Below, piece after piece: positions 1-11,679 of a DNA stretch of 64,000 bases. Positions within the stretch are counted from its first letter, which is position 1; every line of letters begins with the position of its first letter. Made by a program: the position numbers and the translations under genes. Source of the stretch: Fistulifera solaris (taxonomy: Eukaryota > Bacillariophyta > Bacillariophyceae > Naviculales > Stauroneidaceae); contig AP026153.1 of the NCBI GenBank assembly GCA_030295235.1, positions 662,291 through 726,290 on the forward strand, written 5' to 3'. The notes below the pieces were generated by a model. That model was not told the origin of the DNA. It saw only the letters and a program-made list of their open reading frames with translations, and did no database searches.

Positions 1-90
1 AAATGCAGACCTCTTGTCGCTCTTGTTCTGAAAGTGTGTTTATCTCTTTTTCCTTCGTCTTTCATTCTCTTAACACACATATACCCACAG
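1..90 (+). other. 3' part of an intron of the isoleucyl-tRNA synthetase gene
   Basis: The stretch is pyrimidine-rich and ends in ACCCACAG. Immediately after it the reading frame opens directly into the conserved class I synthetase segment around the HIGH motif. The donor site and upstream exon(s), coding for the N-terminal part of the enzyme, lie outside the window. Confidence 0.8.
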
Positions 91-3000
91 CGCTTTACGT
101 TTTACGATGGTCCTCCCTTTGCGACCGGTTTGCCGCATTACGGTCACATTCTCGCCGGCACCATCAAAGATACGGTCACGCGTTACGCTGCCATGACGGG
201 GCATTACGTCAGTCGTCGGGCCGGTTGGGATTGTCACGGATTGCCCGTCGAGTACGAAATCGATCAGATGCTCAACATTACGCATCGCGATCAAGTACTC
301 GAAATGGGGATTGATAAGTACAACGATACGTGTCGCAGTATTGTGACGCGATACACGGAGGAATGGGAAACCACGATCCTTCGTTTGGGACGCTGGATTG
401 ATTTTCAGAATGATTACAAGACGATGGACCTGGACTTTATGGAGAGTGTTTGGTGGGTGTTTCGTCAGCTTTTCGACAAGCAACTCGTCTATCAAGGATA
501 TAAAGTCATGCCTTACTCGACCGCATGTACAACTCCGCTCAGTAACTTTGAAGCCGGTCTCAATTACAAGGATGTCAAAGATCCGGCCGTTGTGGTGAGT
601 TTCCCCGTCAAGGAAGGCAACGCCAAGTTCGTCAACGCCAGTCTTCTCGCGTGGACGACGACACCGTGGACATTGCCTTCCAACTTGGCACTCTGTGTCA
701 ACCCGCAGATGGAATATGTTCTTCTTACGGACAAGAAGACACAACACAAATACATTTTGGCGAAATCGAGATTGCCGCAAATCTACGAAGCCATGAACAA
801 CAAGAAAAAGTGGAAACCGGAAATGGCCGACGAGTTATTTGAAGTTCATGAAAGTTTTCCTGGAACAGAGTTGGTGGGTTTGCGTTATGAACCCTTGTTT
901 CAGTTTTTTGAATCACCGAACTACTTTCAAGTCATTTCCGACTCGTACGTAACTGACGATGCCGGTACCGGAGTGGTTCATCAAGCGCCGGCTTTTGGTG
1001 AAGACGATTACCGCGTGTGTTTGGCGCACGGAGTTATTCAGAAAGGTTCAGATATTCCGTGCCCGGTGGATGCGAATGGAAATTTCACGGATCCAGTCGA
1101 ACCCGTGAAAGGAGTGCACGTCAAGGCAGCGGATCCTACTCTCATTCAACTGATCAAAGACAAGGGTCGCCTGGTACAAAAGGCTGTTCTGGATCACAGT
1201 TATCCATTCTGCTGGAGATCGGATACTCCGCTCATTTACAAAGCAGTTCCCTCGTGGTTTGTGAAAGTCGAAGAAATTCGTGATCAGGTCGTGGCTTGCA
1301 ATCAAGAAACCTACTGGGTTCCGAACGAGGTCAAAGAAGGACGTTTCCACAATTGGCTATCGGACGCACGTGATTGGGCTGTTTCGCGTAATCGCTTTTG
1401 GGGTACGCCGATTCCTATCTGGGCCAATGAAGATTTGTCGGAAGTGGTTTGCATCGGAAGCTTGGACGAATTAGAGGAGAAAACTGGAGTCCGTGTAACA
1501 GACTTGCATCGAGAAACAGTTGATTCATTGACTATTCCAAGTCAGAAGAATCCTGGAACTGTACTTAGACGCGTTGAAGAAGTCTTTGACTGTTGGTTTG
1601 AGTCCGGTTCGATGCCATATGCGCAAAGTCACTATCCATTTGAAGATAAAGAGGGATGGGAAAGGGTTTCCCGGCTGATTTTATCGCCGAGGGGTTGGAT
1701 CAGACTCGTGGCTGGTTTTACACGCTCATGGTTCTCTCAACGGCCCTTTTTGGCAAGCCGGCGTTCAAGAACAACATCGTTAACGGTATGGTGTTGGCAG
1801 CCGACGGACAGAAAATGTCAAAGCGCAAGAAGAATTATCCGGATCCCAACCTCGTCATATCCAAGTACGGCGCTGACGCCCTTCGTATGTACTTGGTCAA
1901 TTCACCCGTTGTTCGTGCGGAATCTTTGAAATTCAAAGAGGAAGGTGTATTGGGAGTCGTCAAAGAAGTCTTTTGCCCCTTTACAATGTGTTCAGATTCT
2001 TCTTACAAAACGTGGAACGTTGGGAAACAGAGTCAGGCATCAAGTTCGTGCCGGATGCAGTTAAGTTTCGCTCCACCCGAAACGCCACTGACGTTTGGAT
2101 TGTCGCGGAAACGCAGGGGCTCATTCAGTATGTTCATGCCGAAATGAAAGCCTACCGGTTGTACACGGTGATGCCCGCTCTTGTCAAGTTCGGGACGCAG
2201 CTGACGAATTGGTACCTACGCCTCAACCGCGACCGCTTGAAAGGACAGGAAGGTGACGAACAGGCTGAGTCTGACACCGAGGTGGGGTTGCAAGTTCTCT
2301 ACGACGTGTTGATGGACGTTTCGACGATGATGGCCCCGTTCACACCGTTCTTGACGGAGTATTTTTACCAGCATCTGCGTAAATATCAGCCATCTTACGC
2401 CGAAGCTGCCAACGGGGAGGTACATCGAATCCCGTCAAGCCAGGCAAAAGTGATTCTATCCACTTTTTACGTCTTCCTGATTACGATGAAACACGGCTTA
2501 ACCCTCACGCGGTGGAAGCAATGGAAACATTGCAAAACATTGTGGAACAAGGTCGAAACGCACGCGAGAAACGTAATCTCAGCCTTAAGTTCCCCATCAA
2601 AAGTGTTAAAGTCATTCTTCGAAATCCTCCCGAGCATGTTGTTGCAGCGATAACTGGTCCGCTGAAGAAATACATTTTGAGCGAACTCAATGCTTGGGAT
2701 CTTACTGTTGTACCAAAAGAAGAGCACCACGACTGGTCACGCTTTCGCTATCGCCAAACTTCAAAGAACTAGGCTCGCGCTTAAAGCAAAAAATGAAGGC
2801 TGTAAAAGCAGCGATCACTGCCCTCACGCATGATGTAAGTGCTTTTTATCTGATTTACATCTCGGAATACATTTCGTAACTAACACAATTTACGCCACGT
2901 GCCACCGTATTCACAGGAAGCGGTCAAAGTCATTGAAGATGGTTCCATTGAGGTTGAAGGCGAAGTGCTTAACGCAGAGACAGAGCTGGAGTCAAAGATT

Positions 3001-3568
3001 GACTTTTCCCGAGCGGGAGAGGAGTGGGAGGCGACGTCAAAGATGGACGGCTCTTTGGTTGTGGTTATTGATTGTACGCAAGACGAGGCAACTCTTTCGT
3101 CTGGTATGTCTCGTGAGCTCATGAATGGTATTCAGCAATTGAGAAAAGCTGCCGGACTTGAGCTGAAGGACGTCGTAGAAGTGTTTTTCACAGAGCACGA
3201 TGATGTAGATGTCGTCGAGAAAGTTGTGGCAAGAAATGTGTCTCTTTTTCCGCGAAATTTAAAGGTTCTGTGCCACTTCCTTCGCGATTCGCTCCGAAAT
3301 GGGCTGTTTCTCTCAAGTGCGACACTATTGAAGTAGGAGGATCTCGTGTCGACGTTACCATCTGTCGTCCAGCGGTAGCTGTGAAAGATGATCTAGGGAA
3401 GCACCGGTCAATGTATTGTCTACTTTAGAACCTTTCACACTTGGCAACGGGGCGACGTTCGAATGTACTATTGATGGTGAACGCTTTTCTTTAAAGGAAG
3501 GAGTTGACTTCTGGAAAAGTAGCGCAGCAAAAGTTCGGAGCATGAAGCTCGTGGATTGGCTTTCGTAA
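91..3568 (+). CDS. IARS1: isoleucyl-tRNA synthetase, cytosolic (5' end outside window; six apparent frameshifts)
   Basis: Class I aminoacyl-tRNA synthetase that charges tRNA-Ile in the cytosol. The window holds about 1133 codons. The HIGH-type motif ([20 protein letters not shown]) lies near the start, the CP1 editing domain follows, and KMSKRKK lies near 1818. The C-terminal half is the anticodon-binding and eukaryote-type extension. Exons are 91-2834 and 2917-3568, with a GTAAGT...CACAG intron between them. The frame shifts six times, each time as if one base were missing from a homopolymer: AAA at 1661-1663, TTTT at 1971-1974, between 2414 and 2435, GG at 2735-2736, TTTTT at 3245-3249 and GGG at 3396-3398. 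Conservation continues on both sides of every break, so I treat the gene as real and the breaks as likely assembly errors. A recent pseudogene is the alternative. Its stop is 158 bp from the stop of the convergent K+ channel gene. Confidence 0.93.
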
Positions 3569-3726
3569 TAAATATACAAATGAAGGCTTCCAAATTTCAA
3601 TTTTATATTTAAATTAATTACCTTAGGAGGCCAAGCTGGCCGAGTACGCGCCGCACCTTGCATGCAGATTTTACCAAGTATTCGTTACTTGCAATCATTT
3701 GCAGGTTGGGGTGTATAAGCAATCTT

Positions 3727-5048
3727 CTACCCAATACTTTTCGACAGGCCAATGGGAGACAAACTCTTTTCTCTCGCCATGCCCATGACTCTCCTCTTGT
3801 AGCTACTGAGTTCCAGCACCTTGAATGTACGCCCTGCACATCGTTCTCGTCGTGCCAGTAATTCTAAATCTCTTTGCATCAACGTTCCATCCTTGTCAAC
3901 ATCTAGTTCACGAAACATCTTTCTAAGTTTATCCCACAATTCTTCATCAACCTTTCCCATTGTCTTGAGCATGTATTCAATAAATTCGAGTTCCGTGACA
4001 TCTCCGTCTTTGTCAGTGTCCATTTTTTTGAGGTCGTCAACGGTAATTCGACTGTCGAACAGCTGCGTTTGTGCCTGTTTGAGTTGCCGATCGATGAATC
4101 TATGTGCAATGGTTGCGACAACTTCCGTGACAACCGCCACCGAAAGAGGGATAAAAACAATACAGAGCCAGCGCGTGCGGTCGGAGACGGGTCGAAAATC
4201 CCCGTATCCGATCGTGAGGGCCGTTTGAAAGGTCCAGTACAAGGATTCAATCGGCGTCCATCCTTCCAGTGTCATCATAGCTACCGTTCCGGTCATCATG
4301 ATAAGAAAGACTCGACACAATGGCGCAAACAGAGTGGAGTTATTGAGAAGCCATTCGTGCACAATTTCGTTATCGTCACAAAGAGCGTCCATTTCGGTGG
4401 AAGTATCGTCGTGTGCGAGTTCATGTATCATTTCGGAGGCGATTTCGCCATTGCGCTTCTCCCATTTGTTCATTTGGTAAGAAATGTAAGCTTGACCGAC
4501 GACACCGAGCAGCATACCTGTCATACAGACCCCACAGGCGGCGTATAACATTGTAAATACTTTCATTGCGTCTGTCGAAGGATACAAGTCTCCGTAACCT
4601 GCAAGTAGAACGAATGAGGCGATAGCGCAATAAGAACATGTAGGAAACGAGTCATACACGAACCTATAGTGGAAAGAGTGACCATGACAAAGTACAAAGA
4701 ATCCAGAATCCTCCATCCTTCTCCTATTGCATAAATGATAGCTCCGACATTAATGAACACGATACTCGCCAGTCCTAATGGTTTGATCACATCAACAGTA
4801 AATCTTCGTACCGATTGTTTTGCTTCATGTAACGATGTTTGTAAGGACCGTGTCGAAGAGCGTTGCTGACTGTAATGTCCATTCAAGACGGCACGTCGCA
4901 CAATATTCCAGTGTCGTTGCGATCTCGTCAGTCCGTCTTGCCCGGACATCAAATTGTAGTTGCATTGACTATCATTATTATTTGTTATCTCATTGTATCT
5001 TAACGGTAAAATAGGAGGAAGAGGACCTTCCTTGGGTTTGAATTGCAT
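3727..5048 (-). CDS. two-pore-domain K+ channel with EF-hands (TPK family)
   Basis: Membrane K+ channel of the plant/algal TPK type, expected to be gated by Ca2+. Exons on the minus strand are 5048-4664 and 4598-3727, giving 418 aa. The selectivity filter TIGYGD occurs twice (residues ~126-131 and ~260), each followed by a membrane helix. The C-terminal cytosolic tail has two EF-hand loops, DTDKDGDVTELEF (~residue 322) and DVDKDGTLMQRDLE (~361). The 65-bp intron splits the glycine codon of the first filter (ACTATAG|GTTACGGA). The N-terminal ~90 residues are polar and unassigned. I chose the first in-frame ATG at 5048; the frame is open to ~5093 without an ATG. No frameshift is seen. Vacuolar or plasma-membrane location cannot be decided from the sequence. 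Confidence 0.93.
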
Positions 5049-5560
5049 TCTTATCGCCTTGTTGTGGTTGTTGGTTGTTGGTGTTTCGTTCAATGATGTT
5101 GTGAAGGAAGAGGCATTTAGAGACGAGAGCTATTTTTATAGACGCGTTGAAGACACGACTTACAATAATGACGGATCGGGCTGGCTCGGAAACGTGGAAG
5201 TCCGGCGGAAATGGAGACCCCGTGTGAACGTGAGCTCCTCAACGGAAAGCACTAAAAGAAACCGAGCCGGCCGAACCCCTGGGCATAACAAAAATCAAAC
5301 CTTTTGTTGCTCCGCTGCTCGCTCCGAGTATTTACAACATCTACAGTAGAGGGAAGGACGTTAAAATTCTGCATCCCAGTCGCAGTACAAGATTCGACGT
5401 AGCGTCCACGACGAGGCAGAAGTTTAACGTCCTTTCCATGAAAATTGAACACTTCGTGATGATGCATGATAAAATGCTTCAAGACTCAAGACTGGCAACG
5501 CCAGAAAAAGAGGCAGCCGGCAGCCCATCATCCAGATAATGCTTGTTCAAGCAGTTCAAG
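5049..5560. other. intergenic region, no supported gene
   Basis: No conserved protein is seen on either strand. The first ~200 bases are the presumed promoter and 5' leader side of the K+ channel gene on the minus strand. Confidence 0.5.
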
Positions 5561-5735
5561 AATTTCTTGAACATCGTTGAATTTGCTGAATATCCAACGA
5601 TATGGTTCCAAAAATATCAGGAAAGTACACAGAATTACTGTATGTCCAAAAATACAGTTTCCAGAATTTCTGGAAGATGCGCAGAATTTCTGTATGATTA
5701 GAAACAATTTGTCAGAATTTCTGGAAACTGCATTC
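5561..5735 (+). repeat. dispersed ~62-bp minisatellite, locus 1
   Basis: Degenerate tandem units with alternating TTCCAGAATTTCTGGAA-like near-palindromes and GCACAGAATTTCTGTATG-like segments. About 2.5 to 3 units are recognisable. The same unit recurs at 9340-9720 in the same orientation and at 34270-34375 inverted. Confidence 0.75.
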
Positions 5736-5794
5736 TGGATTTGAAATTGGACGACAGCGAACAGAACAGGGCTATAGCGAGGCTCATGCTACTT

Positions 5795-5880
5795 CCGTAC
5801 TTTCCGTTCTTCTACTTCCGTACGAAGTACTTTCGTACTTTCCGTTCTTCTACTTCGGTACGAAGTACTTTTAGTATATC
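5795..5880. repeat. short tandem repeat of ~39 bp with GTACGAAGTAC palindromes
   Basis: The segment TACTTTCCGTTCTTCTACTT occurs twice about 39 bases apart, each time followed by a CGTACGAAGTACTTT-type block containing the self-complementary core GTACGAAGTAC or a close variant. No function can be assigned. Confidence 0.7.
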
Positions 5881-6274
5881 AAATTACAATCCTCGTCACT
5901 AGCATCTGTTCATCTTTCATCTGTTCAGCAACAGCAACAGTTCACTCTTCACAGAGACGCATGTTTTTCTGAAATTTGAAAATTTTATTCTGGATGTTGG
6001 TTGGTAGAAAAGTTGTGTAAAATCCTACGGTGAAATGCGCGACTTGACAACAGCAGCTGCGTCTCCCGCGCTAACACCACACAAGCTTGTCGACCCACGG
6101 AGACAACAAAGCGTCAAGCTTCCAACACAAAGGAACGTTAAACTGTAGAGCACGTGTAACTTTTCACGTCTGCTCGACTAGTTGAAGGGTGTATTTCAAT
6201 CTCGGTCCTTGTTAGGTAAAAGTTTCCATTGTTTGGCTTGTTGTGGAGCGAAATAGCCTGGCAACACACCAAGG
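5881..6274. other. intergenic region, no supported gene
   Basis: AT-rich sequence with no conserved reading frame. No RNA gene was recognised. Confidence 0.5.
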
Positions 6275-6989
6275 ATGGAATACGCTAGAGTCGCTGCCTT
6301 GATACTCCCACATCTCCCAGTCCTCAGGGAAACTTTCGACTTCTCTGGCAAGAAGACTGTGCGGAAGGAGATAGAACGGGCAAGAGCCATCAGCCCGATT
6401 GGATATGGGACGACCATGATGACTTGGAGGACCGAGAGCTGGTTTCTTGCCGTGCGAAATGGGAGCAATTGGAACATGACACCACAAGGTGAAGGCCCCA
6501 AGAACAACCACCGTTGGGGATCTGGCGGCGCGATAAAGGCACTGTGCTCCAAGACGCATCTACTCATCTGGAAGTTGGACTCGTGTCTTCAGCTGTACGA
6601 TGCGCGCCTCTCCTCGATCTCCAGTAACAACCTGATTCGACGATCAGAGATGGTGCCGATTCCAATGGATCCCACAGACAGGCAAGGCTCCAGGCGCAAA
6701 AAAACACAGCTGGGCCCTTGGTGGTCGCTGGATTGACGATAAGCATGCCAATTTGGTGCCAGATGCCGATGTGAAAGTCACGCTCCATATTTTGGTGGAA
6801 GGGAGCGATGGTGCCTTTGTGGGGCACACGGAATCTGGAAGAATCAATGCACGCACATTGGCCTCCCGGCCATCCTTGGAGGCCCTCTTAAGTGCCGTAG
6901 GCGATCCCGCCACCATGGATCTTCCAGCTCGATGCCACATCTACTTCTCCACTGAACCCATGGTTATTGGCCGCAAAACTGTTGGATAG
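6275..6989 (+). pseudogene. possible broken coding region, unassigned (perhaps a mobile-element remnant)
   Basis: Two open stretches in different frames, 6275-6736 (ATG start, 153 aa) and a frame running through ~6722-6989, could be one polypeptide broken near 6701-6720, where a run of seven A lies. The second stretch reads as an ordered alpha/beta-like peptide including DADVKVTLHILVEGSD. The local base composition is richer in GC than its surroundings. I recognise no family. It may be a decayed transposon-encoded protein or a host gene with an assembly indel; the antisense strand also has long open frames, so coding potential is uncertain. Confidence 0.3.
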
Positions 6990-7487
6990 GTTTCTTCTTT
7001 TCCCCCGTCTTGCCTGCTCATTCTTGTCGAGGACCCCCCAAAACAAAACGGTGCAGCCGCTACGCTTAGTGACTCAATCATAGGTCGACTTGTTTGCAAC
7101 TGCCCCAGAGTTCTGTTTTGTCTATAGTAAAGAGAGCCAGCCTACAATGTGACTAGAAACCAACCGGTACTAAACGTGCGCGCTCGCTCACCGCTCACCG
7201 CTCACTCATTCACTTCGTATATCTTTCGTCCGTCTGTCACCCGAAAAGTCGCCTCGATCCCTGGAAATACTTGTGTTGCTAAGGGTTAGGGTTAGAAGTT
7301 AGAAGGCCTTTTTCGTCGTTCTTTCTAGCGATTTTTGCATCCGATAACGAAAAGCATGAAACGAGAAAGAAAACGCACTTCATCTCCAATTAGCAGGTAT
7401 GCACTTTAGGTATGCCATAGCCACCAAACATTTGTTTACTTTCAAATGACGATGGCTTTACGAGCCCATACAGTAGATTGAGAAATC
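6990..7487. other. intergenic region with a short interstitial telomere-like motif
   Basis: No gene is seen. At about 7279-7291 AGGGTTAGGGTTAG gives two units of the chromosome's own telomere repeat, internal to the chromosome. A CGCTCACCGCTCAC direct repeat lies at ~7186-7206. The last part is the presumed 5' region of the MORN gene. Confidence 0.5.
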
Positions 7488-8566
7488 ATGGCTTCGTCAA
7501 CGCCGCACATTGATGCAAGTTCAAAAGAAGCTCACAGGCTGCTGCCGACGGCAAATGCCTGGGATGCGGACAACAACTTTTCGTCTTCAAAGAAAAGACC
7601 AAACTATTTTCCCTGTCTCGTAAAGCGCAAGAATATCGCAAAGTGCCCATCTCTGTACCCAATCTAGTCGAGAAAGGACAATGTTTGAAGTGCGCGACCG
7701 ATCGAACGGTTTCGGTGAGCTTATCAAGAACGAAATACTCCATGTGCTCGCTCAGTTCAATTCCCGAGCCTCCTGTTCTCGGCGGATCTATAATTGTAAA
7801 GAACAGAACTGCAAGCGAGAAGACATCGACGAGAGAAAGTAGCGAGGAAAAGGAGTTGGACGACTCGTGTTGCGTGGGGAATGGTGACAATAACGCCATT
7901 TACAAAGGACAATACAAAAATCACATGAGACATGGGGAAGGCGAGCTGTTGTGGACGAACGGTGATAAATACAAGGGATCATTCCGTGATAATATGATGG
8001 ATGGAAAGGGAACGCTTGTTTTTGGTGATGACCGTGGAGGAGAATACGTCGGGGAATGGTGCTTCAATCAAATGCACGGACAGGGGGACTCGCAGCTACC
8101 GCAATGGTGACGTCTTCGTCGGATCTTACCAAAAAGGTTCGCGGGAAGGCGAAGGGCGCTTTACTTTGCCAACGGTGACCTGTATTGGGGTGAGTTTCGA
8201 AAGAACTTGATGCACGGAGCCGGGCGGTATTACTTCGCTGGTGGCCAATCGTTTGCGGGTACGTTTGTGAATGGAAAACGTATGGGCAAAGGCAAAATAC
8301 AGCGCAATGACGGTTCCATTGAAATTTATCAATATGTAAATAATTCCCGGGTCGGACAGGGTGTCCGATGGTCCAAGGATCGTACAAAGGCGTGGAGGTT
8401 ATGGAAGAAAGCCGGCGTTTCACCCAAGAGCACGGGCAGCACTGGAAAATCTACCGAAGAACGAAAAATGTCGGTAACTGAAGCAGCGACTTTGGTTCAA
8501 GAAATTGAACAAGCGTCAAAGGAGATATTGGCAACGTACGATGTTCTGCACACTCCGAATTTATGA
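7488..8566 (+). CDS. MORN-repeat protein with N-terminal Cys pairs (three apparent frameshifts)
   Basis: Predicted 359-aa protein. The N-terminal part has GKCLGCG and GQCLKC, a spacing that suggests a small zinc-ribbon-like module (~residues 22-65). From ~residue 135 at least six MORN repeats follow (e.g. YKGQYKNHMRHGEGELLW, YKGSFRDNMMDGKGTL, YVGEWCFNQMHGQG). The C-terminus is charged and helical. MORN repeats bind membranes or scaffolds in many protists; the specific role is unknown. Three one-base indels in homopolymers must be bridged: a missing A in AAAA at 7523-7526, an extra G in GGGGG at 8083-8087 and a missing T in TTT at 8160-8162. The start ATG at 7488 depends on the first correction. 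No intron is seen. Confidence 0.8.
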
Positions 8567-9339
8567 AAAAGCGTACTAGTCAATTCATCAATTAATGCTG
8601 ACTTGTATATTACCACTTGCGACTCCTTTCTCCACCAGAGGAATGGAAATGTTAAACCTGCGCGGCGGAAAAGTCATCATCCCCTGGGAATGGCACGTAT
8701 GATCGACAAAGAGAGTCCTGCTTTCAAGGCTTACCCACATGAATGTCAAATTCCGCGTGCGACCGCGTCTTGGCCGCGGTCAATAAAATGATGAGCCTCG
8801 ATTCTCGCATCGAGAGACTGGTATGATAGCGACACGCTTGTCCTAGTTGTTGCGCCGGTTGTGCGATGTCAGGAATCGCTAAATAAGGTCCAAGGGGTCT
8901 GGAAAGTCCGGTGCGGAGACGAGTTTTTAGAGTATTCTGACGAATTCGCTTCTGTACGTCTGTCAGATGGTCTTCGAAAGGGCCAGTGTAACGTGCTTTG
9001 AAGGTTGTGGACGTAGGGATCCATTCCTGTGTTGCATCCTCAGTTTATTGCCCAAGTTTGTTGACTCGTATTGCATTACGGCCCGAAAAAGGCATTGTCA
9101 GTTGAGGGACGACACAACGAAGTAAATAATGGGCCAGATTTGTCTAAAAATTGTCTTCTCCTCCAACGCGAGATGATTTCCGGCACAGTAATGAAGAAAC
9201 TTAGAGAAAGTGACAACACTCATAAAAGGCAAGAATTCTACGTAGTTGTAGTAAGACAATGGATTATAGAACCTTGAAAATTAACGTTGCTCCGCTCCGC
9301 ATCGCATTCGCATGTAATTTGTTACGAAAGTGTAGCGTC
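8567..9339. other. intergenic region, no supported gene
   Basis: Short open frames (e.g. 8603-8791 and 9071-9277 on the plus strand) lack conserved features and convincing starts. No RNA gene was recognised. Confidence 0.45.
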
Positions 9340-9720
9340 GACGGTGATGACTTCCAGAATTTCTAGACCAATGGCAGAATTTCTGTGTGATCAAAATACC
9401 GATTCCAGAATATCTGGAATTAGGAAAAATGATATCCAAAACGCAAACACCGATTCCAGAATTTCTGGAACGTGCACAAAATCTTTGTGCGACGCATAGC
9501 ACCCTATCAGAAATAGCTGAAAGTTTCACAGAATTTCTGCACGACACGAAACACCAATTCCAGATTTTCTGGAAAATGCTCAAAATCATTGTCTGACGGA
9601 AAGCCCCGCTACCGAAGTATTTGAAACGTGCACAGAATCTCCGTGCCATCCCAACCACCTAATCCAAAATATCAGGAACTCTCGCAGGACTTCTGTACGA
9701 CCCAATACACCGGGTTCAGT
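9340..9720 (+). repeat. dispersed ~62-bp minisatellite, locus 2 (about six degenerate units)
   Basis: Successive units read CACCGATTCCAGAATTTC, TGGAACGTGCACAGAATCT and CCGTGCGAC-like blocks with a period near 60 bases. The central element is the near-palindrome TTCCAGAATTTCTGGAA. Divergence between units is high, and the last ones (after 9600) are barely recognisable. Confidence 0.8.
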
Positions 9721-10151
9721 TAAGCTCGCTTGATCGGCGATTATTGCTTAGCCATAGAGTGTTATTGGTGTTGAAGGAAGTATCAATGCACTGTAGTAAA
9801 ACGGCGAGGTGAAAATTACTCATATTCGGGTATCCCTCTGTCGATAAATTTCTTTACGAGGCCTACGTGATGCGTACGTAAACATTAGATTGTTGCATCT
9901 TTCCTTTCTGCTATGTTTTCGTTCGAAGTAAGCTACATGGAAAGCTTCAGCTTGCTTCTTTTCGAGTATTTTGGTCGGTCTCGTGTTGAAATTATGAAAG
10001 AGGGACACAGCTGGACCGTTTCTATGCCAAAATTTGAAGAAGAATTAGAACAGATGATGGACTCAAGACTCAACCCTTTGTTCGGGACTTAATTTTTGTT
10101 TAGAGTTTAGACTCGCATTGCGATGAAGCGACGAGAGAATCATTGTTTAAG
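9721..10151. other. intergenic region, 5' flank of the esterase gene
   Basis: No gene was recognised on either strand. Confidence 0.45.
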
Positions 10152-11458
10152 ATGAATGTTTATCAACTACTGCAATACCAGCGTCATTTCTTTTTCTTTA
10201 ATCTGTTGTTTTTATTCCTGATTCAGTTTGCATGGAGTTTATTGATCTCGACGGCACCGCAAACGGCCCATTCTTTTCGGACGACAAGAAACGGAGCGTT
10301 ACAAGATTCGTCCTGTCGACAGCTCCATCATATATGTCTTCGAGAACGCTTTTCTTTGCAGACGAGCACCACTTCAGAGGACACAGGCATCTACCATGAC
10401 GCGACAATTACTGATCTTTCTGCTTTGAAGGCACCTCCGGATCCTTTATTAAATTCAAAGGATGATTTCTTTCGCAATTTTCGAGCGACAGTTCCAGTAA
10501 AACTGCAATATGCTTTGCGTGACTCTGGTCTTTTACGTCTCATTGTCGACTCGTTGGTCTTCTTGGGGGTTCCATCTCTTTTACAAGCTTATCCAACAGC
10601 GTGGAGAGACTTTATGACGTTTTCCGGCCGTTCTCCATGGGATACGAACGATAGCAGTATTCGATTTCAAAGTGTACAATACGGAACGCACCGTTCCCAA
10701 CGTATGGATTTGATACAGTCTCAAAAGCCTGTTGATTACACTCGCCCGAGGAAGTGGGTCGTTTTTGTTCACGGCGGAGCTTGGGGATCAGGATTTCCCC
10801 TTCTTTACCGACTGGTGGCGAACTCCTTTGTTTCACAAGGGTACGACGTGGCCATTGTAGGGTATCGTACCTACCCTGACGCTTTTGTTGATGGGCAAAT
10901 TGGCGATATTGTACAAGCGATTCAATTCTTACGGAGCATAGAGACTAGGGACGACGAACGAGGTGACAGCATAGACATGACTCTCATTGGCCATTCATCG
11001 GTGCTCATATTTGCATGCTGGGTATCCTGCAATCCAAGATACAAGGCATCCAACGGTTTATAGGAATTTCGGGCGTCTATAATATTCCGCGGCATTATCA
11101 ATTCGAGTCGAAACGGGGCGTCGAACGCATTTCGCCGCTGGCTCCGGTATGCGGCGGCAATCTATCGCAGTGGAAACAAAATTCACCGTCGCTACAGAGG
11201 ATAAAGCCGTCCATTACACGAAAGCATCTTCCTCCTATATTGTTATTGCACGGTGAAATCGATTCTACTGTACCTTATACTTCCTCGGCAGGTCTTTACC
11301 ATTCACTAATCCAGCAGCAACAAATTAGAGGGAATGAAAATCAAGACCCTCTGATCGATCTGAAAGTACTGAAAGGAGTAGAACACTCCGAAACAATGTT
11401 TCATCTCATGTTTGGTGGTGTAACAAGAGACGTGCTGATGAAATGGATCAAGAACTAG
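10152..11458 (+). CDS. alpha/beta-hydrolase, ICME-like esterase with N-terminal membrane anchor
   Basis: Predicted 435-aa serine hydrolase of the isoprenylcysteine methylesterase-like/carboxylesterase group, which in plants demethylates prenylated cysteine; the substrate here is inferred only. A strongly hydrophobic N-terminal segment (~residues 13-37) suggests a signal anchor. The oxyanion motif HGGAWGSG (~residue 204), the RTYPDA segment, the nucleophile elbow GHSSGAH (~residues 282-288), the acid in GEIDSTVPY (~370) and the histidine in VEHSE (~413) are all present. The nucleophile elbow is split by one missing G at 11000-11001 (CGGTG for CGGGTG); conservation resumes at once, so an assembly error is likely. 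Start ATG at 10152. No intron is seen. Confidence 0.88.
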
Positions 11459-11679
11459 AGAGAATGCTAATAGCTGATTGTTTTGCAATGCCGATGGAAG
11501 CTAGACCGATACAGTTAGTCGCATCTTCCTCTGGAATCACTGAGACAATCATTATAATGAATACTTATCAGGTCATGGTTTTATTCTATGTCATTCCATA
11601 CCTCTTGCTGACTTTAGGACGAGGGTATCCGAAAAGTCAAACGTTTCGTTTTGGTGCTGGCTCGATGATACTTTAATCC

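Noticed and set aside
70-780. 236-codon minus-strand frame antisense to IleRS
   Set aside because: The plus strand encodes a clearly conserved synthetase; the antisense frame has no recognisable features.
1661-3398. Programmed ribosomal frameshifting in IleRS
   Set aside because: Six shifts in one gene at different sequences, all as single missing bases in homopolymers, fit sequencing errors far better than recoding.
5561-9720. CRISPR-like array
   Set aside because: Units are degenerate, without constant-length unique spacers, and the genome is eukaryotic.
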